A DNA stretch of 64,000 nt. Source: Saccharopolyspora endophytica (GTDB lineage Bacteria > Actinomycetota > Actinomycetes > Mycobacteriales > Pseudonocardiaceae). Below, one piece after another: positions 7,788 through 16,116 of this stretch; position 1 is the stretch's first letter; each line of letters starts with the position of its first letter. The DNA is taken from the NCBI RefSeq assembly GCF_018070075.1, contig NZ_JAGPXE010000017.1, positions 62,001 through 126,000 on the forward strand, read 5' to 3'. The notes under the pieces were generated by a model, which worked only from the letters and a program-made list of their open reading frames with translations, had not been told where the DNA came from and ran no database searches. A program made the position numbers and the translations under genes.

Positions 7788-9863
7788 TCAGATGGTGCCG
7801 ACGAGCTTGTCGGGCGTGATGGGCAGGTCTCGGACGCGGACGCCGGTGGCGTGGTGCACCGCGTTGTCGATGGCGGCCGCGGTGCCGCAGATGCCGATCT
7901 CGCCGATGCCCTTGGTGCCCATCGGGTTGACGTAGGGATCGTCCTCGTCGATCCAGTCGACCTCGATGTCTCCGACGTCGGCGCACGCCGCGACGTGGTA
8001 CTGCGCCATGTCCCGGTTGATCACGTGCCCGTAGCGCGGATCGACGTGGGCCTCCTCGTGCAGGGCCATCGACATGCCCATCGTCATGCCTCCCATGAGC
8101 TGCGAGGCACCGGTCTTGGCGTTGACGATGCGCCCGGCGGCGAAGATGCCGAGCATGCGCGGCACCCGCACCTCGCCGGTGTCGACGTTCACCCGCACCT
8201 CGGCGAACTGAGCGCCGAAGCTGTGCATCGCGTAGGTGCCCTGATGCGGGTTGTGGGGCATCCGACCGGTCACCACCACACCTTCCTCGGGAACCGGCTC
8301 GCCGTCGGGCAGCTCCATGCGCAGCCGGCGCGCGGCGTCGACGATCGCCGAGCCCCAGCAGGTGATCCCGGTCGAACCGCCCGCGCCGGAGGCCCAGGGC
8401 AGGTCGGTATCGCCGATGCTGAGCACGACACGATCGACGTCGGCGCCCAGGGCGTCGGCGGCGATCTGGGTCAGCGCGGTCCACGCGCCGGTGCCGATGT
8501 CGACCGCGCCGAGCAGCACCCGGTACCGGCCGTCGGGCCTGGCCTGGATGGTGGCCTGGGTGCCGGGCTGCGAGTTGACCGGATAGGTGGAGGCGGCGAC
8601 ACCGGTGCCCACCAGCCACTCGCCGTCGCGGCGGGCGCCCGGGACCGGGTCGCGGTCGGCCCAGCCGAACCTGCGGGCGCCTTCGCGCAGGCAGGCCACC
8701 AGGTTCCGGCTGGAGTACGGCAGCCCGGTGTCCGGATCGGTCTCGGGTTCGTTGCGGATGCGGAACTCGATGGGGTCCAGCCCGCAGGCGATGGCCATCT
8801 CGTCCATCGCCGTTTCCAGCGCGTACATCCCGGGGCACTCGCCCGGTGCCCGCATCCACGTCGGCACCGGCAGGTCCAGCTGCGCCAGCCGGTGGGTGAT
8901 CCGGCGGTTCGGTGCGGCGTACATCGTGCGCGTGGGTTTTCCGGCCAGTTCGGGGAAGCTCTTGAAGCGGGCGTCCTGTGCGATCACGTCGTGGCCGATG
9001 GCGGTGAGGCGTCCGCTGGAGTCTGCGCCGAGCCGCACGCGCTGGATCGTGGCGGCGCGGTGCCCGACGACGGGGAAGACCTGCTGACGAGTGAGCACGA
9101 GCTTCACCGGGCGCGGTTCGACGCGCTGGGCTGCCAGGACGGCGGCCACCAGGTGCGCGTGCGCGGGTCCCTTGGACCCGAACCCGCCGCCGACGTGCGG
9201 TGCCACGACGTGCACGTTCTCGGCGTCGACACCGAAGAGCTCGGTGAGCGCGTCGCGCACCCAGTGCACGCCCTGCGTGGAGTCGTAGACGGTGAGCTCG
9301 CCTTCGGACCACGCGGCGGTCGTGGCGTGCGGTTCCATCGCGATGTGGTGCTCCTGCGGCACGGTGTAGACCGCGTCGTGCGCCATCACCGACCCGGCGA
9401 ACGCGGCGTCGAGCTCGCCCTGGTCGAGGTCGTCGTCGGCCGGTACGAGATCGTCGCGGTCGGCGTCGAGGTCCGCGTCGTGCTCGTCCTGATCGTACTC
9501 GACGCGCACGAGACCGGCTGCGGCGCGGGCGATTTCGGAGGATTCGGCGAGCACTACGGCGATCGGCTGTCCCCGGTAACCGACCTGCGGTGATTGCAGG
9601 ACCGCGAGTTCGGCGTCGTCGGTGGAGGCGAGCTCGGGAGCGTTGTGGTGGGTGACCACGTCGAGCACTCCGGGCTCGTCCAGCGCCGCGGTCGCATCGA
9701 TGGTGGTGATGCGCCCGCGCGCGATCTGCGATTGCACCAGGTGGGCGTGCACGGGCTTGTCGACCGGGTGTTCGGCCGCGTAGAGCGCGCGGCCGCGGAC
9801 CTTCGCCTCCCCTTCGAGGCGGTCGAGTGGAGCTCCGAGGATTCGGGTGGCGGCGGTGCTCAT
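7788..9863 (-). CDS. Xanthine dehydrogenase-family aldehyde oxidoreductase, molybdenum-binding subunit (PaoC/YagR type)
   Basis: 691 aa. The N-terminal aldehyde-oxidase a/b-hammerhead domain (KVRGRALYAAEHPVDKPVHA near residue 20) is followed by the molybdopterin-binding domains: VGGGFGSKG near 225, GECPGMYALE near 320 and the C-terminal NPMGTKGIGEIGICG, whose GIGE glutamate is the conserved base beside the Mo centre. It is the last gene of a three-gene operon that overlaps by ATGA with the FAD subunit. Known family role: periplasmic or cytoplasmic oxidation of aldehydes or N-heterocycles. No twin-arginine signal is visible in any of the three subunits, so it is probably cytoplasmic. Confidence 0.9.
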   Translation of the reverse strand: MSTAATRILGAPLDRLEGEAKVRGRALYAAEHPVDKPVHAHLVQSQIARGRITTIDATAALDEPGVLDVVTHHNAPELASTDDAELAVLQSPQVGYRGQPIAVVLAESSEIARAAAGLVRVEYDQDEHDADLDADRDDLVPADDDLDQGELDAAFAGSVMAHDAVYTVPQEHHIAMEPHATTAAWSEGELTVYDSTQGVHWVRDALTELFGVDAENVHVVAPHVGGGFGSKGPAHAHLVAAVLAAQRVEPRPVKLVLTRQQVFPVVGHRAATIQRVRLGADSSGRLTAIGHDVIAQDARFKSFPELAGKPTRTMYAAPNRRITHRLAQLDLPVPTWMRAPGECPGMYALETAMDEMAIACGLDPIEFRIRNEPETDPDTGLPYSSRNLVACLREGARRFGWADRDPVPGARRDGEWLVGTGVAASTYPVNSQPGTQATIQARPDGRYRVLLGAVDIGTGAWTALTQIAADALGADVDRVVLSIGDTDLPWASGAGGSTGITCWGSAIVDAARRLRMELPDGEPVPEEGVVVTGRMPHNPHQGTYAMHSFGAQFAEVRVNVDTGEVRVPRMLGIFAAGRIVNAKTGASQLMGGMTMGMSMALHEEAHVDPRYGHVINRDMAQYHVAACADVGDIEVDWIDEDDPYVNPMGTKGIGEIGICGTAAAIDNAVHHATGVRVRDLPITPDKLVGTI

Positions 9864-10846
9864 CTCGACACCCCCGCCAGGTCCGCGAGCGCTCCGGTAA
9901 TCATGTTGCGCACCAGCTGCACCTTGAAATCGTTACCGGGCAACGGATTCGCCGCCTCCAGCTCGGCATCGGCGGCACGGCGGAAGTCGTCCGCGGTCGC
10001 CGGCTCACCACGCAGCACCTGCTCGGCGGTGGTGGCCCGCCATGGCTTGTGCGCCACCCCGCCCAGCGCGAGCCGCACGTCGCGGACCGCGCCGTCGGCG
10101 ACGTCGAGGGCGGCCGCCACCGAGACCAGCGCGAATGCGAACGAGGTGCGATCGCGGGCCTTCCGGTAGCGGGACGTCACCGCGAAGTCCAGCGGCGGCA
10201 CGTCCACCGAGGTGATGAGCTCACCGTGTTCGAGCACGGTGTCGCGTTGCGGTTCGTCGCCGGGCAACCGATGCAGGTCCACCAAGTCGATGCGGCGGCT
10301 TCCGCCGGGACCGACGGTGTTGACCACGGCGTCGAGCGCGGCCAGCGCCACCGCCATGTCCGAGGGGTGGGTGGCCACGCATTCGCGGGAGGCGCCCAGG
10401 ATCGCGTGCTCCCGGTGGAAGCCCTCGCGGGCCGAGCAGCCGCTGCCGGGTTCGCGCTTGTTGCACGGCGTCGTGATGTCCTGGAAGTAGCCGCACCGGG
10501 TGCGTTGCAGCAGGTTTCCCCCGGTGGTGGCGAGGTTGCGCAGCTGCGGGGAGGCACCCGCGAGCACTGCCTGGGACAGCAACGGGAAGCGCTGACGCAC
10601 CAGCGGATCCGCAGCCAGCGCGCTGTTGGTGACCGAGGCACCGATGCGCAACGTGCCGTCGTGGTCCTCGATCTGGTCGGAGGTCAGCGGACGCACGTCG
10701 ACGAGGACTTCCGGCGCGGCGACCTCCAGCTTCATCAGGTCCACGAGGTTGGTGCCACCGGCCAGGTACTCGGCTCCGGGCGTCTCGGCGAGCACGCTCA
10801 CCGCCGAGTCCACGTCGGCGACGCGCTCGTAGTGGAAGGGTCTCAT
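9860..10846 (-). CDS. Aldehyde oxidoreductase FAD-binding subunit with predicted [4Fe-4S] insert (PaoB/YagS type)
   Basis: 328 aa from the ATG at 10846 (MRPFHYERVADVDSA), which overlaps the stop of the iron-sulfur subunit; a frame extension to 10897 is not needed. Residues 35-45 (EYLAGGTNLVDLMK) are the FAD pyrophosphate loop of the CO-dehydrogenase flavoprotein family. A cysteine-rich insertion near residues 118-145 (RCGYFQDITTPCNKREPGSG followed by Cys) matches the extra [4Fe-4S] loop of E. coli PaoB and 4-hydroxybenzoyl-CoA reductase. It passes electrons from the 2Fe-2S subunit to FAD. Confidence 0.9.
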   Translation of the reverse strand: MRPFHYERVADVDSAVSVLAETPGAEYLAGGTNLVDLMKLEVAAPEVLVDVRPLTSDQIEDHDGTLRIGASVTNSALAADPLVRQRFPLLSQAVLAGASPQLRNLATTGGNLLQRTRCGYFQDITTPCNKREPGSGCSAREGFHREHAILGASRECVATHPSDMAVALAALDAVVNTVGPGGSRRIDLVDLHRLPGDEPQRDTVLEHGELITSVDVPPLDFAVTSRYRKARDRTSFAFALVSVAAALDVADGAVRDVRLALGGVAHKPWRATTAEQVLRGEPATADDFRRAADAELEAANPLPGNDFKVQLVRNMITGALADLAGVSR

Positions 10847-11334
10847 CGGGTCACCGCCTCGTTGACCGCGCGAACGATGTTGGCGTAGGCGCCGCACCGG
10901 CAGATGTTGCCGCTCATGCGCTCCCGGATCTCATCGTCGAGATCGGCGCCCTCGGCGGTCACAGCGCTGGGCTCTCCCGCCTTCAGCTCTTCGACGGCGG
11001 CGACCGCGGAGACGACCTGGCCCGGTGTGCAGTAGCCGCACTGGAAGGCGTCGTGCCGGATGAACTCGCGCTGCACCGGGTGCGGCTCACCGTCCCCGAG
11101 GCCGTCGGCGGTGCGCAGGTGAGCGCCGTCGTGCGCCACGGCGGGCATCAGGCAGCTGTTGACGCGCCGGTCCTCCAGCAGCACGGTGCAGGCGCCGCAC
11201 TGGCCGTGGTCGCAGCCCTTCTTCGCGCTGGTGATCCCGAGTCGTTCGCGCAGCGCGTCGAGCACGGTCGTGCGGGTGTCCACGGTGAGCCGGTGCTCGG
11301 TGCCGTCCACGAACAGCGTGATGTCGGCGTCCAC
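10843..11334 (-). CDS. Aldehyde oxidoreductase [2Fe-2S] subunit (PaoA/YagT type)
   Basis: 163 aa, GTG start preceded by GGAGGG. The plant-type ferredoxin cluster motif (KGCDHGQCGACTVLL, with a fourth Cys in RRVNSC) lies near residues 40-60. The second, helical-domain cluster motifs are FQCGYCTPGQ near 100 and GNICRCGAY near 145. This is the electron-transfer subunit and first gene of the operon. E. coli PaoA has a Tat leader; this protein begins MDADITLFVDGTEHR with none, consistent with a cytoplasmic complex. Confidence 0.92.
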   Translation of the reverse strand: MDADITLFVDGTEHRLTVDTRTTVLDALRERLGITSAKKGCDHGQCGACTVLLEDRRVNSCLMPAVAHDGAHLRTADGLGDGEPHPVQREFIRHDAFQCGYCTPGQVVSAVAAVEELKAGEPSAVTAEGADLDDEIRERMSGNICRCGAYANIVRAVNEAVTR

Positions 11335-11398
11335 GTTCCCTCCAACGTCGTGCGTCCACCTCGCTTACCCGCACCCGCGCCGACCCATGCACGACCGA

Positions 11399-12250
11399 TC
11401 AGTGCAGGTCGCGCCACGGGTCGGATTTCTGGGCGAGGCGGCGGGCCATGTTGCTCAACCCGTACGAGCGCGGGTTCACCCGGCCGAGCTCGTCGAGGTC
11501 GAGCGGGGTGGCCGCCGGTGCTCCGGGGCGTGCGCGCAGCGAGTAGGGGGCGATCATGGTCTGGCCGTAGGCGTTGCGGTTGGTGTCCAGGAAGATCCGG
11601 TCGCCGCGCTTGTTCTTGCGCTGCTCGGTGGTCAGCCGCTGCGGATCGTCGCGCGCGGCGCGATCGGCCAGCTCGCGCACCTGGGAGCGGACCTCGTCGA
11701 ACACGCGGTCGCCGTTCAGCGGTGCGGCGATGTGGAATCCCTTGCCGCCGGTGGCCTGCAGGTGCGGGACGAATCCTTCATCGGCGAAGCGCTCGCACAT
11801 CGTGCGCACCACATCCCGCAGCGTCGCGATCCCGACGTCCTCCGGCGGGTCGAGGTCGAGCACCGCCAGCACGGGGCGCTCCAGGTCTTCCACTGTGGAC
11901 AGTGCGATGTGGAATTCCAGGCACGCCTGGTCGGCGAGGTAGAGCAGCGCGTCCTCGTCGTCGACGAGCACGTGGTGCACCGGGGATCCGCCGCCGCGCT
12001 GCGGAACCGGAGCGCGCGGGATCCGCTCCGGGAAGTGCCTCGACGCCTCCTTCTGGAAGAAGCCCTCCGCGCCGATCCCGTCCGGGAACCGGCGCAGCGT
12101 CACCGGCTTGTCCCGCGCGTGCGCGATCAGCTGGCCGGACACCGCCCGGTAGTAGTCGAACACGTCCTGCTTCCGGAAGGAGTCCTGCGGGTAGAGGACC
12201 TTGTCCGGGTTGGACGGTCCGGTGCGGTCCTGCGTCTCGTTTCGCGGCAT
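11399..12250 (-). CDS. Stand-alone LigD-type polymerase/primase domain protein
   Basis: 283 aa, the length of a single archaeo-eukaryotic primase-like LigD polymerase domain with no ligase or phosphoesterase domain attached. Landmarks: NPDKVLYP near residue 14, LDLDPPEDVG near 128 (the two Asp of the catalytic metal site), ATGGKGFHIAAPL near 165, and NAYGQTMIAPYSLRARPGAP near 226. In bacterial NHEJ this domain adds ribonucleotides at breaks recruited by Ku. No ku or ligase gene lies nearby, so it probably works with components encoded elsewhere or in a Ku-independent repair path. Confidence 0.92.
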   Translation of the reverse strand: MPRNETQDRTGPSNPDKVLYPQDSFRKQDVFDYYRAVSGQLIAHARDKPVTLRRFPDGIGAEGFFQKEASRHFPERIPRAPVPQRGGGSPVHHVLVDDEDALLYLADQACLEFHIALSTVEDLERPVLAVLDLDPPEDVGIATLRDVVRTMCERFADEGFVPHLQATGGKGFHIAAPLNGDRVFDEVRSQVRELADRAARDDPQRLTTEQRKNKRGDRIFLDTNRNAYGQTMIAPYSLRARPGAPAATPLDLDELGRVNPRSYGLSNMARRLAQKSDPWRDLH

Positions 12251-12413
12251 GGCAGTGCAGTACCCGGGCGCCGGAACCCCTATTCACCTGGTCGTGAGCA
12301 GCGTTCGCAGCACATCGTTAAAACATTCGGGTGACAACGGGAACCGTTGGCCGTTCTTTTTGTTCCTATTGGCTGTAAGGGAGTTGCGGCGAACGCCGAG
12401 CAAGGAGATCTCG

Positions 12414-12638
12414 ATGGAGCAACACGTGTACGCGGAACTCATCGGCGGCCCCGAGGACGGCCGGTCGTTCATCATCCCCGCGGTCGACGCGGACTTACCG
12501 ATGGGCGAGTTCGCCTTCCCCTCGCCCCGCGACGGGGAGGACCCCTGCTCGCCCTACGCGTGCTACAACCGGCGTGACCAGCGCCCCGACGGCGTCTGGC
12601 GCTACCAGTACGCCGGCGAGCAGAACGTCGCCCCCTAG
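12414..12638 (+). CDS. Small conserved hypothetical protein, 74 aa
   Basis: ATG with AAGGAG 8 nt upstream; too short to be convincing without the ribosome-binding site and the protein-like composition. The sequence starts MEQHVYAELIGGPEDGRSF and ends with an aromatic-rich tail (RPDGVWRYQYAGEQ). Proteins of this form, with a GGP-x-DG-x element near the N-terminus, recur in actinobacteria and phages, function unknown. No signal peptide or membrane segment. A copy of the dispersed structured repeat follows its stop. Confidence 0.65.
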   Translation: MEQHVYAELIGGPEDGRSFIIPAVDADLPMGEFAFPSPRDGEDPCSPYACYNRRDQRPDGVWRYQYAGEQNVAP

Positions 12639-12644
12639 GAGCTG

Positions 12645-12720
12645 TCGACGAATCGCGCTGCTGGGCGGCGCCGGCTGAGTCCCACCTGAGACAGCGGCTC
12701 CGCCGCGTCCTCAGACAGCA
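12645..12720 (-). repeat. Dispersed structured repeat, copy D (minus strand)
   Basis: Read on the minus strand this is GCGGC-GGA-GCCGC (12706 down to 12694), then TGTCTCAGGTGGGACTCAG. It matches the copies at 15 kb, 18.2 kb and 40.5 kb. The second hairpin is degenerate here. It sits between the small hypothetical gene and xthA. Confidence 0.65.
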
Positions 12721-12763
12721 CCTGGCCCGTCCGGGCGTCAGGGGGCTGTGCCAAGCTGCGGCC

Positions 12764-13564
12764 ATGCGGATCGCCACGTGGAACGTCAACTCGGTAGGAG
12801 CCCGGCTGCCCAAGCTGCTGGACTGGCTCGGCACGGCCGAGCCCGACGTGCTGTGCCTGCAAGAGCTCAAGTGCGCCGAGGACGCCTTCCCGTTCGACGA
12901 GGTCGGTGAGCTCGGCTACGAGATCGCCGCGCACGGGACCGGCCGCTGGAACGGCGTCGCCGTGCTCTCCCGCGTCGGCCTGACCGACGTCCGCCGAGGG
13001 CTGCTCGACCAGCCCGGCTTCCAGGCCGACGGCTCGATGTTCGAGACGCCCGAGCCCCGCGCGGTCGCCGCGACCTGCGGCGGGGTCCGCGTCTGGTCGG
13101 TCTACGTGCCCAACGGACGCGAGGTCGGGCACGCCCACTACGACTACAAGCTGCGCTGGCTGGACGCGCTGCGCGCCACCGCGGTCGAGGAGCTGGCCGC
13201 CGACCGCCCGTGGGCGGTGCTGGGCGACTTCAACATCGCCCCCAACGACGAGGACGTGTGGGACATCGCCGCCTTCGAGGGCTGCACCCACGTCACCCCG
13301 GAGGAGCGCAAGGCGCTCACCGCGCTGACCGAGTCCGGCCTGAGCGAGGTGTACCCGAGGGCGCTGAAGTACGACGTGCCGTTCACCTACTGGGACTACC
13401 GGGCGCTGCGGTTCCCGAACAACCAGGGCATGCGCATCGACCTCGCCTACGGCAACGCGGCGTTCACCGGCGCGGTCACCGACTCCTACGTCGACCGCAA
13501 CGCGCGCAAGGGCAAGGGCACCTCCGATCACGCCCCGGTGGTCGTCGACCTCGACCTGGGCTGA
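12764..13564 (+). CDS. xthA: Exodeoxyribonuclease III (AP endonuclease)
   Basis: 266 aa, standard ExoIII length. Active-site motifs: WNVNS at residues 6-10 (Asn), LQELK near 34 (metal-binding Glu), GDFNIAP near 152 (Asp/Asn pair) and SDHAPVV near 255 (catalytic His). It cuts DNA at abasic sites and degrades 3' ends in base-excision repair. CAAGCT lies 6 nt before the ATG with no ribosome-binding site, suggesting a leaderless transcript. The amidase follows 64 bp downstream and has its own ribosome-binding site. Confidence 0.95.
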   Translation: MRIATWNVNSVGARLPKLLDWLGTAEPDVLCLQELKCAEDAFPFDEVGELGYEIAAHGTGRWNGVAVLSRVGLTDVRRGLLDQPGFQADGSMFETPEPRAVAATCGGVRVWSVYVPNGREVGHAHYDYKLRWLDALRATAVEELAADRPWAVLGDFNIAPNDEDVWDIAAFEGCTHVTPEERKALTALTESGLSEVYPRALKYDVPFTYWDYRALRFPNNQGMRIDLAYGNAAFTGAVTDSYVDRNARKGKGTSDHAPVVVDLDLG

Positions 13565-13628
13565 TCCGCCCGGCACGTCCGGGCGGCTATCTTGCGTGGC
13601 GAACCACGCTGCGAGGAGGAGCCACGAC

Positions 13629-15041
13629 GTGCCGGATTCGCTCTGCCACCACACCGCCACCGAACTGTCCGCGCTGATCCGGGCGCGGGAGGTCTCGGCG
13701 CGCGAGGTGATGCAGGCCCACCTGGACCGCATCGAGCTGCTGAACCCGAAGGTCAACGCCCTGGTCTCGGTGGACCCCGAGCGGGCGCTGGCCGCGGCCG
13801 CCTCCGCCGACGAGCGGCTGGCCTCGGGCGCCCAGGTCGGTCCGCTGCACGGGTTGCCGATCGCGCACAAGGACACCCACGACACCGCGGGCATCCACAC
13901 GACCTACGGGTCGCCGCTGCTGGCCGACAACGTCCCGGACCGCGACGAGCTCGTCGTGGAACGGCTCAAGGCCGCGGGCACGATCGCGATGGGCAAGACG
14001 AACGTGCCCGAGTTCGCGGCCGGTTCGCACACCTTCAACCCGGTCTTCGGCACCACCGCCAACCCCTACGCGCTCGACCGCTCGGCGGGTGGCAGCAGCG
14101 GTGGCGCGGCGGCCTCGCTGGCCTGCCGGATGCAGCCGCTGGCCGACGGCAGCGACATGGGCGGCTCGCTGCGCAACCCGGCGTCGTTCTGCAACGTCGT
14201 GGGCCTGCGGCCCGCACCGGGCCGGGTGCCGACGTGGCCGGACCTCGCGGCGTGGTCGACGCTGTCGGTGCAGGGCCCGATGGGCCGCACCGTCGCCGAC
14301 GTGGCGCTGATGCTCTCGGCGGTCGCCGGGCCCGACGACCGCAGCCCGATCGCGATCAGCGAGCCCGGCTCGGTGTTCCAGGGCTCCCTGGAGACCGACC
14401 TGTCCGGGCTGCGAGTGGCGTTCTCGGTGGACCTCGGCGGCGAGCTGGTGGTGGCCCCGCAGGTGCGGGCGGTGCTGGAACCGGCCGCGCAGGTGCTCGC
14501 CGACATCGGTGGGGTCGTGGAGGAGGCCGCGCCCGACCTGACCGGCGCCGACGAGGTCTTCCGGACGTTGCGCGCCTGGCAGTTCGAGATGGCCCTCGGC
14601 GAGCTCCGCGACGCCCACCCCGACCGGATCAAACCCAGCCTGCGCGACAACATCGACGCGGGACGGGCGCTGACCGGCGCCGACGTGGGTCGCGCCGAAC
14701 GGCTCCACGCCGATCTCTACCACCGGGTCCGCGAGTTCTTCGGCCGCTACGACGTGCTCGCGCTCCCGGTGAGCCAGGTGCCGCCGTTCGACATCGATCT
14801 GGAGTTCCCCACCGAGATCGGCGGCGTGGCCATGCCGTCCTACCTCGACTGGATGCGCTCGGCGTACTGGATCTCGGCCACCGGCTGCCCGGCGATCTCG
14901 GTCCCGGCCGGTTTCACCACGCAGGGCCTCCCGGTCGGACTCCAGCTCGTGGCCCCGCACCGCGGCGAACGGCGGCTGCTGGAGATCGCCCACGCCTTCG
15001 AGCGGGCGACTCAGCACGCCGCCGTCCTCCCCCCGCTCTGA
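13629..15041 (+). CDS. Amidase of the amidase-signature family
   Basis: 470 aa from a GTG at 13629, chosen because GAGGAGGA lies 9 nt upstream; a GTG at 13596 would add 11 residues. The catalytic Ser-cisSer-Lys triad is visible: Lys in GLPIAHKDT near residue 80, the Ser-rich GGSSGGAAAS near 155 and the GSDMGGSLRNPASF block near 173 with the nucleophile Ser. GatA also belongs to this family, but there is no gatB/gatC neighbour and the C-terminus differs, so a general amide or indoleacetamide hydrolase is more likely. Substrate unknown. Confidence 0.88.
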   Translation: MPDSLCHHTATELSALIRAREVSAREVMQAHLDRIELLNPKVNALVSVDPERALAAAASADERLASGAQVGPLHGLPIAHKDTHDTAGIHTTYGSPLLADNVPDRDELVVERLKAAGTIAMGKTNVPEFAAGSHTFNPVFGTTANPYALDRSAGGSSGGAAASLACRMQPLADGSDMGGSLRNPASFCNVVGLRPAPGRVPTWPDLAAWSTLSVQGPMGRTVADVALMLSAVAGPDDRSPIAISEPGSVFQGSLETDLSGLRVAFSVDLGGELVVAPQVRAVLEPAAQVLADIGGVVEEAAPDLTGADEVFRTLRAWQFEMALGELRDAHPDRIKPSLRDNIDAGRALTGADVGRAERLHADLYHRVREFFGRYDVLALPVSQVPPFDIDLEFPTEIGGVAMPSYLDWMRSAYWISATGCPAISVPAGFTTQGLPVGLQLVAPHRGERRLLEIAHAFERATQHAAVLPPL

Positions 15042-15045
15042 CCGT

Positions 15046-15204
15046 CGAGGAGCCGTTTCAGGTGTGGGACTCAGCTCGCACCGCCGCGGGTTCTGACACG
15101 TCTTCTGGTGAGGACAGCCGTAGCGCCGTGTGTTGGACATACATCAGTCTCGGATCCCGCAGCCAGAAGACGTGTCAGGTTCCGCCACCCGCACCGCCAA
15201 GCAA
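15046..15204 (+). repeat. Dispersed structured repeat, copy B, interrupted by a MITE-like insertion
   Basis: Left part 15046-15093: GGAGCCGTTTCA followed by the hairpin GGTGTGGG (15061-15068), loop ACTCAG, CTCGCACC (15075-15082). Right part 15178-15204 resumes with GCACCGCCAAGCAAAACAAC, which matches the 3' ends of the 18.2-kb and 40.5-kb copies. The two hairpin arms carry G-U pairs where the 18.2-kb copy has G-C pairs, so pairing is preserved. Confidence 0.75.
15094..15177. mobile_element. 84-bp MITE-like insertion with 15-bp terminal inverted repeats
   Basis: TGACACGTCTTCTGG (15094-15108) is the exact reverse complement of CCAGAAGACGTGTCA (15163-15177). Both ends are flanked by the direct repeat GGTTC (15089-15093 and 15178-15182), as expected for a target-site duplication. 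It interrupts an otherwise recognisable copy of the dispersed repeat. There is no coding capacity. Family of the parental transposase unknown. Confidence 0.75.
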
Positions 15205-15221
15205 AACAACCCATCAAGAAC

Positions 15222-15881
15222 CTAGCCGCGGTCGGCGGCCGTGGCGTGGTCGTAGTAGCCGAGGACGCCGGTGGCACCGTGCAGGGCGAAGCCCGCTTCG
15301 GGCGTGGCGGGCTCGCCCGCGGTCTCGACGATCCGGCGGAGGGTGGTGTCGACGAGCGCGTCGAGGTCCCGCCAGCGTCGCGCCGGGTCGCCGCCGGCCG
15401 GGGCGTCCTCGGCGAAGTCCTCGGTGCACCGGGCGAGCCCGTCGCGCAGCAGCCGCGCGTGCTTCATGAACTCGCCCCGGCCCCAGCCGGGAGCCAGTTC
15501 TTCGGCGTGCGCGGCGAGAAGACCCGCCATGTGGGCGATGTCCTCGACGTGGTTGCCGAGCCACTTGCGGCGCCGGTGGATCGATCCCAGCTCCGGCCAC
15601 CGCTTGCGCGCGGCCTGCCGGGTCCTGCCGGTGACCGCGCTCAGGTCGGCCAGGCTGGCGCCCAGCCACACGCTCTCGGCCGACGCCGCTTCGGTCTGCT
15701 GAGCCGCGGCCTCGGCCACGAGCTCTTCGGTTGCCAGCGCCGCCTGCAACCGCGCGAGCGATGCCGCCCGCCGCTGCTGCTCATCACCCACGTCGGAGCC
15801 CTTCGGGCCGGGATCGCGGACCTCCACGACGACCTCCGCGGCCACGCGCTCGACGAGCCGGGCTGCTTCCTGTGCCGACAC
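15222..15881 (-). CDS. Hypothetical protein with a predicted HTH-like segment
   Basis: 219 aa, Ala/Glu-rich and predicted mostly helical. Residues 72-95 (VWLGASLADLSAVTGRTRQA then ARKRWPELG) resemble the helix-turn-helix of actinobacterial proteins with the pattern GxSWxxIGxxxGxTRQxAxxRW. The N-terminal 60 residues could form a coiled coil. The palindromic operator at 15899-15938 lies only 18 bp before its start and shares half-sites with the MFS promoter, so it may belong to that TetR-controlled regulon. No enzymatic motif seen. Confidence 0.65.
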   Translation of the reverse strand: MSAQEAARLVERVAAEVVVEVRDPGPKGSDVGDEQQRRAASLARLQAALATEELVAEAAAQQTEAASAESVWLGASLADLSAVTGRTRQAARKRWPELGSIHRRRKWLGNHVEDIAHMAGLLAAHAEELAPGWGRGEFMKHARLLRDGLARCTEDFAEDAPAGGDPARRWRDLDALVDTTLRRIVETAGEPATPEAGFALHGATGVLGYYDHATAADRG

Positions 15882-15898
15882 GACTCCCCCTCTCTGTA

Positions 15899-15938
15899 AA
15901 CCCGAGGTTCACAGTAGCAGTGTGAACCTCGGGTTCAC
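15899..15938. promoter_or_regulatory. Palindromic operator upstream of the 15222-15881 gene
   Basis: AACCCGAGGTTCACA (15899-15913) is the exact reverse complement of TGTGAACCTCGGGTT (15921-15935), spacer 7 bp. Overlapping it is GTGAAC-CTCGG-GTTCAC (15922-15938), which shares half-sites with the two operators in front of the MFS gene. Confidence 0.75.
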
Positions 15939-16058
15939 AACGTCGAGCTCCTCTGCTTAGCCGGAAGGGGCACCCCTTCGTGTCCACAGTGGACATCACG
16001 GCGGTGAATTTTCGCGACTGCCATGCGAAACCGGACGCCCAGCGCCTTGCATCGACTG

Positions 16059-16097
16059 GTGAACACAGGTTTACTCACCTGGTGAACACGAGTTCAC
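16059..16097. promoter_or_regulatory. Tandem TetR-type operators upstream of the MFS transporter
   Basis: Two sites of the form GTGAAC-N4-GTTYAC lie at 16059-16074 and 16082-16097, 23 bp apart (about two helical turns), each inside a direct repeat CTGGTGAACAC. They sit 20-58 bp before the transporter start. The obvious regulator is the TetR protein encoded directly downstream of the transporter. Confidence 0.75.
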
Positions 16098-16116
16098 GCC
16101 GGGAGTGAGGAGTCTG

